Shown: positions 27,495-36,930, counted from the first letter of the stretch. The stretch is 64,000 nucleotides of DNA from Moorena sp. SIOASIH (GCF_010671925.1 NZ_JAAHIH010000004.1:611501-675500), one strand, 5' to 3'. The notes: generated by a model from the letters alone, not told the origin. A program made the numbers and translations.

Positions 27495-28850
27495 CTACAC
27501 CTGTACCGGCGTCCGATAATCTCTTCTCTCCTCGAAATTCCCTGCTGGTTCTTCCTCAAGATTAGTAATCAAACGAACCCCGCGCTTAAAGGTAAGGTAA
27601 TGCCATGCCCACTGAATCATTACCAGCAACTTGTTATCAAATTCAATCAGGAAGAAGATGTGGATAAAAATCCAGGCCAGCCAAGCGGGGAAACCAGAGA
27701 ACTTAACAAACCCCAAATCCACTACTGCGGCATTCCGTCCAATCACCGCTAAATTGCCATAATCCTGGTAATGGAAATCCGCTACTGTCTCCTCCTTGAG
27801 GCGCTTCTGAATCAGAGTAGAGACATACTTGCCTTGTTGCATCGCCACTGGCGCAACTCCTGGTAGGGGCTTACCAGTTTGATGAGAGAAATTCGCCAAA
27901 TCACCAATCACAAAAATATCCGGATGTCCTGCCAAGCTCATATCCGGTTGTACTATCACCCGTCCAGCCCGGTCTAACTCCGCACCAGTAGCCTCTGCTA
28001 GCGCCTTGCCCATGGCAGACGCTTTCATCCCTGCTGCCCACAGAACAGTTTTGGCGTTAATTTCCTCTACCTGGTCACCTCGCCGCATGGTAACTATATC
28101 GTTATCAATATTAGTAACTAGAGTCTTTGTCTGTACTGTCACCCCTAACCGTTCCAGAGAATTTTGGGCTTTTACTGATAACTCCGGTGGGTAAGGAGGC
28201 AAAATCCGATCCATCCCTTCCAACAGCAAAATCCTCGCTTCGGAAGTATCAATATCGCGGAAGTCATCTTTTAACGTGTTGTATGCCAATTCTGCCATGG
28301 CCCCGGCTAATTCCACTCCAGTTGGTCCGCCTCCTACCAACACAAAGGTCAACCAAGCACGACGTTTTTCGGGGTCAGTTTCTTTTTCTGCTGCTTCAAA
28401 GGCAGAATAAATCCGACGTCTAATGTCTAGGGCATCTTCAATGGTTTTCAAACCAGGAGCGTCTTGTGCCCATTGATCATTACCGAAGTAGTGGTGGCTA
28501 ACGCCAGTCGCCACGATCAGGGAGTCGTAAGATATTTCTTTGTCTGGTAGTTGGACGGTTTTCTGGTTGGGGTCAAGACCAATTACTTTCCCCATCAGCA
28601 CTTGAGTATTTTTCTGGTGACTCAGGATTGCCCGCAGGGGTGAGGAAATATCACCAGCGGATAAGCCCCCTGTAGCAACTTGGTAGAGTAGGGGCTGGAA
28701 CAAATGAAAGTTCCGTTTATCGATTAGAGTTACTTTCACTGGTGCCTTTCTCAGAGCCTGAGCAGCATAGAGTCCACCAAATCCGCCACCAACAATGACC
28801 ACATGGTGAGGAGTAGTGGTCTTTGCTTCACTAACCATAGAACTAACCAT
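27495..28850 (-). CDS. ndb: Type 2 NADH dehydrogenase (NDH-2), FAD-dependent
   Basis: The 451-aa protein opens with the FAD-binding VVIVGGGFGGLYAAQALRK and carries LIDKRNFHLFQPLLYQVATG, characteristic of NDH-2. A second dinucleotide fold for NAD(P)H, VLVGGGPTGVELAGAMAEL, lies near residue 170, and IFVIGDLANF near 310 contacts FAD. NDH-2 passes electrons from NADH to membrane quinone without pumping protons; the C-terminal amphipathic/hydrophobic helix (LAWIFIHIFFLIEFDNKLLV) anchors it. Start ATG at 28850; a second ATG four codons later is equally possible. Adjacent to the prenyltransferase, consistent with a shared quinone theme, though the MITE between them argues for separate promoters. Which Ndb paralogue (A, B or C) is not decidable by eye. 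Confidence 0.92.
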   Translation of the reverse strand: MVSSMVSEAKTTTPHHVVIVGGGFGGLYAAQALRKAPVKVTLIDKRNFHLFQPLLYQVATGGLSAGDISSPLRAILSHQKNTQVLMGKVIGLDPNQKTVQLPDKEISYDSLIVATGVSHHYFGNDQWAQDAPGLKTIEDALDIRRRIYSAFEAAEKETDPEKRRAWLTFVLVGGGPTGVELAGAMAELAYNTLKDDFRDIDTSEARILLLEGMDRILPPYPPELSVKAQNSLERLGVTVQTKTLVTNIDNDIVTMRRGDQVEEINAKTVLWAAGMKASAMGKALAEATGAELDRAGRVIVQPDMSLAGHPDIFVIGDLANFSHQTGKPLPGVAPVAMQQGKYVSTLIQKRLKEETVADFHYQDYGNLAVIGRNAAVVDLGFVKFSGFPAWLAWIFIHIFFLIEFDNKLLVMIQWAWHYLTFKRGVRLITNLEEEPAGNFEERRDYRTPVQV

Positions 28851-29321
28851 AGAATGTCTTACCTGTTCTGAATTTATTTACTATTGATTACGAATAACTA
28901 CCCTGCCTTCACCGTAGACCTTTTGCAAAAGTCAATTTTTAGCAGGTAACTATCGTAGTTATCACGCTGTTGTTGGCTATTTATGCAAGAGGTCTCGTCT
29001 TTCCCGATGCTTCTTAATATAACTTAACATTAAAAACTATTAAGTGTGTCGTGAAAACCACCCAATTTCATAATATAATATGAAGTTTAATTTTTAATTA
29101 AGATAAGAGCCCCAAGGCAAGCTCAACCCGGATTGTCAATCGTGGGAATTGTCAGAGTTTGGTATAGCACTACCCATTAAAAGGACATTGATACAAGCAG
29201 CAAAAGCTGTTTTAGTCAACTATTGCCTATTGCCTCCCCCCCTTATTAAGGGGGGTTAGGGGGGATTCCTCTTGCCTTGGGCGTAGCGCTATAACAGTTG
29301 GTTTTTATTCGAGTCAGTGTG
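28851..29321. other. Intergenic region between divergent NDH-2 and SPS genes
   Basis: About 470 bp without a gene. It must contain the promoters of both divergent genes, but I cannot place them firmly. The only clear structure is the palindrome CCCCCCTTATTAAGGGGGG with trailing TTAGGGGGG near 29238-29265. Confidence 0.6.
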
Positions 29322-30824
29322 ATGCACATTGGATTTCTCAACCCTCACGGTAATTTTGACCATAAAAATAGCTACATTAGCGAACATCCCGATTTCGGTG
29401 GTCAGTTGGTCTATGTCAGGCAAGTCGCAGATGCGATCGCAAAACAAGGTCACCAAATAGATATTCTCACCCGCCAAATCATTGATCCGGATTGGCCAGA
29501 ATTTGCCGAGAAATTTGATGGCTATGGGAGTGTAGACAACCTTCGGATTATCCGATTGCCAGCCGGACCAAAACAGTTCCTGCGCAAAGAATTGTTGTGG
29601 CCCTATCTCGTCCAAGACTGGGTACCAAACATCCTGGAGTTTTATCGAGAGGAAGGTCGGTTCCCCGATATCATGACTACCCACTACAGTGATGGGGGAG
29701 TGTGTGGGGTGCTGATTGAGCAACAGACAGGGATACCCTTTACTTTCACAGGTCATTCCCTGGGGGCTCAAAAAATGGATAAACTCCAGGTCACTCCAGA
29801 GAATCTGGCTGAAATCGATCACTATTACAATTTCCGATACCGGATCCTAGCAGAACGGTTGAGCATGAACCACTCAGCCCTCAATATTACTAATACGGCA
29901 CAAGAGCGGTTCCAACAGTACAGTCATCAGGCTTATCGTGGAGCAGTGGATGTAGAAGCTGATCATCGATTTGCCGTGATTGCACCGGGAGTCAATAGCT
30001 CTGTGTTTGGTTCCGATGCGATCGCTCATAATGAACAAGCGACTTATCAACTGATTGAAGACCGATTGCAGCGGGACATCAGTGAGTCACGGCGCAATCT
30101 ACCAGCTATCTTGGCATCCAGCCGTTTAGACCCCAAGAAAAACCTCCTAGGTTTGGTGCAAGCATTTGCTGACGATGTGATCATCCAAGAGAAAGCCAAT
30201 GTCGTGCTGATTACTGGTGGATTGGATAACCCTTTGCAAGAAAAAGTCCACGATGAACAGACCGAAAAACTAGTAATAGGTCCAATCCGGGAAGTAGTAC
30301 GAGAAAAAAATTTGTGGGGTAAAATTAGCGCTTTCTCAGTACCCGATCAACCAGCACTAGCCGCCTCCTATCGGTATTTTGCTCAGCGTGGTTCCGTGTT
30401 TACTCTTACCTCTTTGTTTGAACCCTTTGGTCTTGCTCCTTTAGAAGCAGCAGCAGCTGGATTACCGATAGTAGTAACAAAAAATAGTGGTGTAGGTGAA
30501 AGTCTGAAAGTAGGAGATGAAGACTATGGTATGTTAGTCGATCCCAGCGATCCAGCAGATATTGCTAGAGGAATCAGGGAAATACTTTGTGATCAACACC
30601 TGTGGCAAAGGTTACAGAAACGTTGTCAGCAGTATGTTTTGGACTATTACACCTGGGATAGCACCGCTTTAAACTACTTGAGCCGAATCAAACAGATTAT
30701 TTCTGAACCATCAGCAAATCCGGCTGCTGAATTACTTCCGATCCATTCCTATTTCCGTGTTCCACAGCCAGAGAATGATATTTCTTTGGAAGAATTGAGC
30801 TACTGGTATTTTGTTAAGGATTAG
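29322..30824 (+). CDS. Sucrose-phosphate synthase (GT4, bacterial single-domain type)
   Basis: The 500-aa protein is a GT-B glycosyltransferase that aligns by eye with the Halothermothrix sucrose-phosphate synthase: FLNPHGNFD, EHPDFGGQLVYVRQVADA, TTHYSDGG, FTFTGHSLGAQKM, ERLSMNHSALNI and FEPFGLAPLEAAAAGLPIVV. SPS transfers glucose from UDP/ADP-glucose to fructose-6-phosphate; sucrose serves as compatible solute in cyanobacteria. No C-terminal phosphatase domain is fused, so sucrose-phosphate phosphatase must be encoded elsewhere. Start: ATG 29322, because FLNPHGNFD normally follows within a few residues; an alternative start at 29298 would add eight residues. It stands alone, followed by a repeat cluster. 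A sucrose synthase is less likely, since that enzyme has a long N-terminal regulatory region. Confidence 0.9.
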   Translation: MHIGFLNPHGNFDHKNSYISEHPDFGGQLVYVRQVADAIAKQGHQIDILTRQIIDPDWPEFAEKFDGYGSVDNLRIIRLPAGPKQFLRKELLWPYLVQDWVPNILEFYREEGRFPDIMTTHYSDGGVCGVLIEQQTGIPFTFTGHSLGAQKMDKLQVTPENLAEIDHYYNFRYRILAERLSMNHSALNITNTAQERFQQYSHQAYRGAVDVEADHRFAVIAPGVNSSVFGSDAIAHNEQATYQLIEDRLQRDISESRRNLPAILASSRLDPKKNLLGLVQAFADDVIIQEKANVVLITGGLDNPLQEKVHDEQTEKLVIGPIREVVREKNLWGKISAFSVPDQPALAASYRYFAQRGSVFTLTSLFEPFGLAPLEAAAAGLPIVVTKNSGVGESLKVGDEDYGMLVDPSDPADIARGIREILCDQHLWQRLQKRCQQYVLDYYTWDSTALNYLSRIKQIISEPSANPAAELLPIHSYFRVPQPENDISLEELSYWYFVKD

Positions 30825-30898
30825 TTGTAGGGCTTTTCTACAGACTTTCAATTCTCTAAAATCTCGAACTATAAAATTCTCCCGCAAGAGGTTTCTTT

Positions 30899-30950
30899 TA
30901 AGCTGACGGCTGACGGCTGACGGCTGACGGCTGACGGCTAAATCCTTACA
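30899..30950. repeat. GCTGACG heptad repeat, truncated inverted-repeat element
   Basis: Six GCTGACG units ending GGCTAAATCCTTAC, a variant of the GGCTGAATGCTTAC end seen at 26196 and 49637. The left end is absent. Confidence 0.75.
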
Positions 30951-31075
30951 AACCAACCCATTTTTTTTGGTGAAAAAAGTACCCTTGTGGGTACTGTCAG
31001 AGTCATAAATTACTTTGTACATTTGAATAGACATCTTCAAAACATATCAAAATTCTTTTTCCTAAGGAGATTGCC

Positions 31076-32992
31076 ATGGCAAATCGTTCAGAGAAGTCTT
31101 TTGACGTTCGCCTCAACGCTGCAAAACTAGCTAGAAGTCGAGACTATCCTACCCATAAAGCCAATGGGGATGAACAGCGACACGCTGATGATCAGTATTT
31201 TATGTCCTTTACTAAAGGGCTACCTCACAACCCTGATACAGGGCTACTAGAAGATCCACAGGATTTTGTCGAGTTTCGCCGTGCAGTGGACGATGGCTTT
31301 ATTGATCCCTTCTCTGATCGGGTACGTCATGGTGCCAAATTTGAGGTAGTATTGACAGGTCAAGACTACACTATTAAACCTGAGACTAACCCTGATCTGC
31401 TTGAGCAATTTAGACAATGGCAAGCACCAACTGCAGGGGTTGTCTTTGAGCTAAACGGACCCGATCCACAAGCTGTTACCATGCCTCCAGCACCACCGTT
31501 AATGGATGCTAGCGGTAAGGCTAACCCAGAGCTAATTTTTGAGATAGCAGAGGTCTACGAATTAGCCATACTGCGGGATCAGCCCCTCAATGACTTTGAG
31601 AAGAGAGGAGCGAATAGCAAAATCGAGAGTTCAATCAATCGTCTCAATGCCCTCGACTATATTTGCAACCAAACTGGACGACCTCGGAAGGTGAATTCCA
31701 AAGGCAGGCTTGATGAGCAAACCGTATTCCGAGGCTCTTCTCCAGGAGTGGAAGTCGGTCCCTATCTCTCTCAGTTTCTACTGATAGGTAATGTTGATCT
31801 CAATGGTGGTGGCAACGTTGCAGAAGGGAAAATTACCTATGGTGCTTTGCAAATTGATCAAAAGGTTCCCATTGCAACACCCAACCAAGATTACATGACC
31901 AACATGGAAGACTATGTCTTGGTTCAACGTGGGATTAAGCAAGACAGGGAAACCTATGTTTTAGAGAATGATCAAAACCCTAAGCTACCAGATCGTCCAG
32001 CTCGTCGATTTATCTCCACTCTCCGGGATTTAGCCACCTATGTTCATTACGACGCTCTTTATGAACCGTATCTCAACGCTTGCATCATTCTCCTGGGGAT
32101 GCAAACACCCTTCGATCCCGCTTTTGATCATCTTTCTGGGGGTGGTGTGGCAGCAGCTAATCCAGCAACCCGTCGCAATGCTGGTGGTTTTGCCCTCTAT
32201 GGCGGTCCACACATCTTAACTTTGGTTACTGAAGTAGCCACACGAGCACTCAAAGCTGTTCGCTTCCAGAAGTTCAATAACCATATTCGCCTGCGACCAG
32301 AGGCATTGGCAGCCCGGATTGAACTATTACGGCGATTTCAAGAGCTACCTAATCAAGCTAAAGCTAGTGTACCCAGAGCATTAATCAAGTACATTAGAAG
32401 GTTTGAACGTGAACTAGAAAGCAACGGTACTCTCAAGTCGATTTTGGAACTAGCCAATCAAAATCGCTCTAGATCACAGACTTATCTACTACCAATGGCA
32501 TTTCCTGAAGGGTCTCCCATGCACCCTGCCTATGGTGCAGGACATGCCGCTGTTGCTGGGGCATGTGTGACCATGCTTAAGGCATTCTTTGATACCAGTG
32601 CAGTTTTAGTAGAAACACCAGTCAAAAACTCAAAACCCGGACAAGCAAGGACACAGATCAGATTTAAACGCTATAGCCCCAAAGATCAGGGAATTGTGTT
32701 CCGTGCCCCTGATCTATCTGCCTATAAGAAAGGTGAGGCGAGACTTGTTTCAGAGCGTACGAGGGAGTTTCTGACTCTGGAGGGTGAGTTGAACAAGCTG
32801 GCTGCCAATATTTCTATTGGTCGCAATATGGCTGGGGTTCACTATTTTACTGACTACTATGATAGTTTGCGCATGGGTGAAGAAATTGCCATCGGTATTC
32901 TGGAAGAACAGGCATTGACCTATTCCACTAATCCCTTTGTGCTGTCACTGCCAACCTTTGATGGAGACGTGATTCGGATTGGTGCCCGTTAA
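31076..32992 (+). CDS. Vanadium-dependent haloperoxidase (bromoperoxidase type)
   Basis: The 638-aa protein has the PAP2-like vanadate site of haloperoxidases. K399 and R407 lie in KFNNHIRLRPEA; the acid-base H490 is in HPAYGAGHAAVAGA; R583 and the vanadate-ligating H589 are in GRNMAGVHYFTDYYD. These enzymes oxidise bromide, chloride or iodide with H2O2 to hypohalous species that halogenate organic substrates. The length and sequence style match the algal/cyanobacterial bromoperoxidases. Start ATG 31076 is preceded by AAGGAGA. There is no signal peptide, so localisation is unclear. It is a single gene with its own terminator. Marine cyanobacteria of the suggested group make many halogenated metabolites, but no biosynthetic cluster is adjacent. 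Confidence 0.93.
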   Translation: MANRSEKSFDVRLNAAKLARSRDYPTHKANGDEQRHADDQYFMSFTKGLPHNPDTGLLEDPQDFVEFRRAVDDGFIDPFSDRVRHGAKFEVVLTGQDYTIKPETNPDLLEQFRQWQAPTAGVVFELNGPDPQAVTMPPAPPLMDASGKANPELIFEIAEVYELAILRDQPLNDFEKRGANSKIESSINRLNALDYICNQTGRPRKVNSKGRLDEQTVFRGSSPGVEVGPYLSQFLLIGNVDLNGGGNVAEGKITYGALQIDQKVPIATPNQDYMTNMEDYVLVQRGIKQDRETYVLENDQNPKLPDRPARRFISTLRDLATYVHYDALYEPYLNACIILLGMQTPFDPAFDHLSGGGVAAANPATRRNAGGFALYGGPHILTLVTEVATRALKAVRFQKFNNHIRLRPEALAARIELLRRFQELPNQAKASVPRALIKYIRRFERELESNGTLKSILELANQNRSRSQTYLLPMAFPEGSPMHPAYGAGHAAVAGACVTMLKAFFDTSAVLVETPVKNSKPGQARTQIRFKRYSPKDQGIVFRAPDLSAYKKGEARLVSERTREFLTLEGELNKLAANISIGRNMAGVHYFTDYYDSLRMGEEIAIGILEEQALTYSTNPFVLSLPTFDGDVIRIGAR

Positions 32993-33024
32993 CCTTTCTT
33001 TAAAAGAAGGGGATTGAAACGGTT

Positions 33025-33059
33025 ACGAAGGGAGGGCTTAAAACCGCCTCCCTTCGTTT
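33025..33059 (+). terminator. Rho-independent terminator of the haloperoxidase gene
   Basis: ACGAAGGGAGG pairs with CCTCCCTTCGT around an 11-base loop, followed by TTTC. It lies about 30 bp behind the haloperoxidase stop codon. Confidence 0.8.
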
Positions 33060-33156
33060 CTTGATGCAGCAGCGATTGTGCTCTGAGTACGAGCATCTTA
33101 ACTCAATCAAGATGATCAAAAATGCTAGTATCACTCAACCGTTACCAGGACGCTTG

Positions 33157-33609
33157 TTACAAGCAGATGATTGTTTGGAATTTTTCCTTGTTGCTCCCGA
33201 CTGAGTAGGAGAACATAACCTGTTGAGATAACTGCGCTTCGTTCTTATTCATGTAGACATCTGTCCAGAGATGGAAGCGAATCAAGTATGTACCGAATTC
33301 GTTGTCGAGATTAAGCTGCGAACGATACCTGAGTACCATGAGTTGGCAAAAAGCGGTGACCGGGTCTGTTCCCGCTGGCATCAGGTTGTGGAAGTGCCGG
33401 TACTTGGGAACATTCAGGAGAACCTCCATTTGACGCGACGGATCTCCTCCTGGAGCATCCTTAAACCAGATCACCTGGTTGTTGTCATCATCTCTGTGTA
33501 CCTGATCGTTCCAATACTGAATTACGTCACAAGACTCGATGTAATTCTTAAGTTCTTTGAATCCAGGGTAGGTTTGGTCACTCCACTTTCTTATGATTGC
33601 ATTTCCCAT
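33157..33609 (-). CDS. Hypothetical protein, 150 aa
   Basis: Not recognised. The ATG follows AAGAAGATAC, a modest ribosome site. It is a soluble protein of mixed composition, with aromatic residues (Trp, Tyr) spread through, one DDDNN patch near residue 40, and strand-like segments MEVLLNVPKYRHFH and LIRFHLWTDVYM. The layout suggests a small alpha/beta domain. It points toward the haloperoxidase gene with 160 bp between their 3' ends. Real-gene status rests on length, start context and ordinary composition. No function should be assumed. Confidence 0.6.
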   Translation of the reverse strand: MGNAIIRKWSDQTYPGFKELKNYIESCDVIQYWNDQVHRDDDNNQVIWFKDAPGGDPSRQMEVLLNVPKYRHFHNLMPAGTDPVTAFCQLMVLRYRSQLNLDNEFGTYLIRFHLWTDVYMNKNEAQLSQQVMFSYSVGSNKEKFQTIICL

Positions 33610-33702
33610 TTTGTATCTTCTTGTGTTTGTGTTTATATTTGTGTTTATCTGATGTAATATATAATCAAAAATTTACCATACTTCGAAACCGATCAGCAAT
33701 AA

Positions 33703-34057
33703 GGCGTTGCTGATTTTGGGGGCGAAACATTTATTAACACCCTGAAAGCCCTAATAATCCGTGATTAGATCGGAAAACATTTTAGAGTTTTTTAACGTTA
33801 TCAACGGCAGCATTAGTGTTTGGGATATTAACTTATCTTTCGCCAGCAGGGTCAATTTTGCGGTGCGACCTGTGGCGCGACCCAAGGCCGGGTTCCCAGG
33901 CCATTGGAAAGCACACCAAAGCGCGAATTTAATTCGACGACTGTAAGCGCACTGGGGGGGGAACAAAACGTTCTTTCGTCCCCCAAAGTTGACCGGATCA
34001 ACGGGAGCTTTCCCAAAACCAGACGATCGGGCATTCATACTTCAATTCAGCAACGCC
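33703..34057. mobile_element. Non-autonomous element or IS relic with GGCGTTGCTGA ends
   Basis: GGCGTTGCTGA at 33703 is inverted at 34047-34057 (TCAGCAACGCC). The 355-bp interior includes a GC-rich stretch with CGACCTGTGGCGCGACCC. Several short overlapping ORFs on both strands look like noise rather than a transposase. No target duplication is visible. The element ends about 70 bp before the SGNH hydrolase start. Confidence 0.55.
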
Positions 34058-34129
34058 GTGCTTCAAAGTTGTCCGGATTTCCTCGATTGCTTGATGTGAA
34101 AAGAGTATAGAGAGGAAAGTGGGCAAATC

Positions 34130-35188
34130 ATGAGCAATTTATATCTGTTAACAACAACTTTACTCACTGGAGGAGCAATGTCTGCTCCGCCACCACAACC
34201 CCTACCTGCCAATTCCTCAGATAGCCTCTCAAGCCTGTTAGTTTCAACAGCTAAGAAAGCATTGCAGGCTGGGGTTAGTCACAAGATTGTCCCTACTGTA
34301 GAAACCACTGTCGAAACCTCCTCTCCTCAATTTAGTAGTCAATGGCAGAAACGTAGCCCTGGTAAAGTATTAAAATATCAACAAATAAAATATCAGCAAC
34401 GTTTACCCAACTATCGACCGACTACTCCTTCACCAAAGTCGGGAACGGAACTATATTACCAACGATTAGCTGCCCTCAGAGCTGGCAAACTTTATACTCG
34501 CTTACCTGCTCATAGTTTCTCATCGTTTTGGGCAAAGGGATTAAATCACAAAGGAGTTCCTCTCACAAAACCTACCTATCAGCAATGGAAACAACTCTTG
34601 GCACAGGAAGCCAGAGCTGTTGCCTACGGACAGGGTAACAATCGTCTGTCTATGGTAGTGGGAGATTCCCTAAGTTTGTGGTTACCCGCACAGGGATTAC
34701 CTAAATATCAACTGTGGCTCAATCAAGGCATTTCTGGTGAGAATACCAGTCAAATTTTGAGTCGATTATCGGCATTTTCCCAGACTCGTCCTGATACAAT
34801 TTATGTGATGGCAGGTATCAATGATTTGCGTCAGGGAAAAACCGATCAAGTTATTGTCAACAACCTGCGCCAGATTACTCGTCAATTGCGGCAAAATCAC
34901 CCACAAGCTCAACTGATTATCCAGTCGATTTTACCGACACGAGCTACTGCTATTTCTAATCAGCGCATTCGTAATCTTAATAAACAAATTGCTCAGATTG
35001 CTCAACAAGAAGGAGCAGCCTATCTGAATCTTCACAAGTTGTTTACTGATAGTAAAGGTCAGATGCAGCACAACTTGACAACCGATGGTATACATTTAAC
35101 GCCTCTTGGCTATCAGGTTTGGCAAGAGGCGCTACAGTATACAGAATCTTTGATTGCTGCAAATCGAGCTAGTGCTTCATCACTGTGA
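34130..35188 (+). CDS. SGNH/GDSL-family hydrolase
   Basis: The 352-aa protein has the four SGNH blocks in order: VVGDSLSLW with catalytic Ser180; Gly in LNQGISGENT; GIND with N231; and the terminal Asp319-x-x-His322 of TTDGIHLTPLGY. These are esterases/lipases or acyl-sugar hydrolases. About 150 residues precede the catalytic domain, beginning with a short hydrophobic run (LYLLTTTLLTGGAMSAPPPQP) that may be a weak signal or membrane anchor, then a Ser/Gln-rich stretch. The start follows GAGGAAAG. Its 3' end overlaps the 3' end of the convergent 77-aa gene by 9 bp. Substrate unknown; cell-envelope polysaccharide is a guess. Confidence 0.88.
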   Translation: MSNLYLLTTTLLTGGAMSAPPPQPLPANSSDSLSSLLVSTAKKALQAGVSHKIVPTVETTVETSSPQFSSQWQKRSPGKVLKYQQIKYQQRLPNYRPTTPSPKSGTELYYQRLAALRAGKLYTRLPAHSFSSFWAKGLNHKGVPLTKPTYQQWKQLLAQEARAVAYGQGNNRLSMVVGDSLSLWLPAQGLPKYQLWLNQGISGENTSQILSRLSAFSQTRPDTIYVMAGINDLRQGKTDQVIVNNLRQITRQLRQNHPQAQLIIQSILPTRATAISNQRIRNLNKQIAQIAQQEGAAYLNLHKLFTDSKGQMQHNLTTDGIHLTPLGYQVWQEALQYTESLIAANRASASSL

Positions 35189-35413
35189 ACGGGATTGTCG
35201 GGAGACCAGTTTTTCAAAATTAGCTTGGGTTTGCTGCAATAGTTGCTCTCGACTATCTGCTGCTGTAGTCAGGTTAGGAACTAATTTGCGGGCGTGCAGT
35301 GCCATGTGAAACTGAAGCTCGGCCACATAATCACTAATCCCTTCACAAGCATGATCATTGTGGGGTTGAGTAGAATGCAAATCCAAAGTGTCCTCCTTGT
35401 CTAACGTCACCAT
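35180..35413 (-). CDS. Small conserved-looking hypothetical protein, 77 aa
   Basis: ATG at 35413. The sequence is mostly helical, with HACEGISDYVAELQFHMALH and an EQLLQQTQANFEKLVSRQ amphipathic helix, so a small helical bundle is likely. No membrane segment. Overlaps the end of the SGNH hydrolase gene by 9 bp on the opposite strand, which supports a compact convergent pair. I recall no family. Function unknown. Confidence 0.6.
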   Translation of the reverse strand: MVTLDKEDTLDLHSTQPHNDHACEGISDYVAELQFHMALHARKLVPNLTTAADSREQLLQQTQANFEKLVSRQSRSQ

Positions 35414-35635
35414 TAGGTAGTTCGAGAGCGGGGAAGCTGCGTGTCCAATCAGCCCATAGGAACCCCGACTCGATGTATGTTACAGAACATATCATGGTAT
35501 GCCAAGGGCATATCTGATTTTGTAATGAAGTTTAAAATATTTGTTAACTTTTATATACTTTAGGTAATTTATACAACGTCGTTGTCAATTTTGTGGTATT
35601 GCAATTCTTATATCCATGAGGTACAAATATCTGGG

Positions 35636-35880
35636 TTTTAGGGAGCAGGGAACAGGGAACAGGGAACAGGGAACAGGGAACAAATCAAATAATGTGTACC
35701 TCATAGCTATGAGAAACGCTATATATTTTTATGGGTATAAATGATTTAAAATGATAAGTCTAAGCCTTCAGCGGTCAGCTTATTTTATTAAAAAGCACCT
35801 CAAGTACAGTGGCACAGGCTTCGACGCTGTGATCAATAAGCTGATAGCTGATAGCTGATAGCTGATAGCTGATAGCTTAA
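35636..35880. repeat. AACAGGG heptads and truncated GCTGATA-type repeat
   Basis: Seven GGGAACA heptads occupy 35640-35682. From 35766 a TCAGCGGTCAGC start, the hairpin CACAGGCTTCGACGCTGTG and five GCTGATA units follow, ending exactly at the stop codon of the Gfo/Idh/MocA gene (35877). The rest of 35414-35876 is AT-rich and featureless. Confidence 0.8.
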
Positions 35881-36872
35881 GACTCAATTAAAGCGATCGC
35901 ATTACCTGTTGCTGCGGACTGACGTAATCCATCTGCAACCTTGAGAGTATAACAACTATCTACTGGGGAGACATACAGGGGTGTTCCTTTAACTAGATGG
36001 TCAATGACCATAGCGGTATCTTTAACAAACAAACCCCGTCGCCCTGCTACTTCAATTGGTTTGCTTTGCTCTGCCTTAATCAGATTACCTTGGTCTCCCT
36101 CAAACAGCAGTGTGCCTTGGTCTCCATGGACTTCAAAATTCCGTAACCTCTGCCAGAACATTTCCCCTTTACCATAAGTAATATCTGCGATCAGACCACT
36201 AGTAAAGCGCAGTTGGGCATTACATAGACAGGCAGTAAAGTAATGATCAGCACCATCCCAAAACTGGGATTGACAATACACAGAAGCGACCTCACCAAAC
36301 AAGTCTGTAAAGCGGTGAATGCGAGAAAGAGCAGCAATGAAGGGAAAGCCAAATAGTTCCAGATTGAATGTCCAGCCCCGAGGTGCAGGGTGTTTGGGCG
36401 CAATAGTTACGTAACGGGCATAAACCGGTTGACCAATTTTGGGCAAGGATTGGCGCAAGGCTTGATGCAAGCCCCCTAGGAGCTCAATATGTTCTACATG
36501 GAGGAGCTTGCCCTTAGCTTTGGCAAGGGTAATCAGGGATTCAGCATCTTTGGGGTCAAGGGAAAGGGGATATTCAGTGACAACATGTTTCCCGGCATTA
36601 AGGGCAGCACGGGCAATTTTGCCATGATCCCGATTAATCGTGCTAATAAATACTAGATCAAGCTCCGGGTGTTCTACCAATTGCTGCCAGGAATCCACCA
36701 CTGTCGTGCCGTGGGTTTCAGCAAACTCATGGGTTTTGGAAGGGGTATGACCACAGACAGCCACTAAATGCGATCGCGAATCCGCTTGCAATGTCTGCGC
36801 TCGTAGCTTAGCCGCAAACCCAGTACCAACAATACCAGCTTTAATTGGGAGATCAGTAATACTCTTTGTCAC
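35877..36872 (-). CDS. Gfo/Idh/MocA-family NAD(P)-dependent oxidoreductase
   Basis: The 331-aa protein begins with a Rossmann fold, KAGIVGTGFAAKLRAQTLQ, then VAVCGHTPSK and DLVFISTINRDHGKIARAAL, and the family EYPLSLDPKDAESLI (the usual EKP motif appears as EYP). The C-terminal half is the alpha/beta substrate domain. Members act on sugars, inositols, biliverdin or amino-sugar nucleotides. The motif HVEHIELLGGLHQAL and overall length recall cyanobacterial biliverdin-reductase-like members, but substrate assignment is not justified. The GEVASVYCQSQFWDGADHYF segment is ordinary. It stands alone; downstream the gene abuts a repeat so closely that the stop codon may have been supplied by it. Confidence 0.85.
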   Translation of the reverse strand: MTKSITDLPIKAGIVGTGFAAKLRAQTLQADSRSHLVAVCGHTPSKTHEFAETHGTTVVDSWQQLVEHPELDLVFISTINRDHGKIARAALNAGKHVVTEYPLSLDPKDAESLITLAKAKGKLLHVEHIELLGGLHQALRQSLPKIGQPVYARYVTIAPKHPAPRGWTFNLELFGFPFIAALSRIHRFTDLFGEVASVYCQSQFWDGADHYFTACLCNAQLRFTSGLIADITYGKGEMFWQRLRNFEVHGDQGTLLFEGDQGNLIKAEQSKPIEVAGRRGLFVKDTAMVIDHLVKGTPLYVSPVDSCYTLKVADGLRQSAATGNAIALIES

Positions 36873-36930
36873 AAGGAATTATGAAGGATGAAGGGTTAAG
36901 GGTTATTTTGAACATACTCCCTTATGGAAA

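Noticed and set aside
29289..29822. 177-aa minus-strand ORF opposite the SPS gene start
   Set aside because: Exact antisense of a conserved GT-B N-terminus; no independent motif.
33751..34110. Overlapping ORFs of 60-95 aa around 33.8-34.1 kb
   Set aside because: They overlap each other on both strands within an inverted-repeat element and have no protein-like conserved motif.
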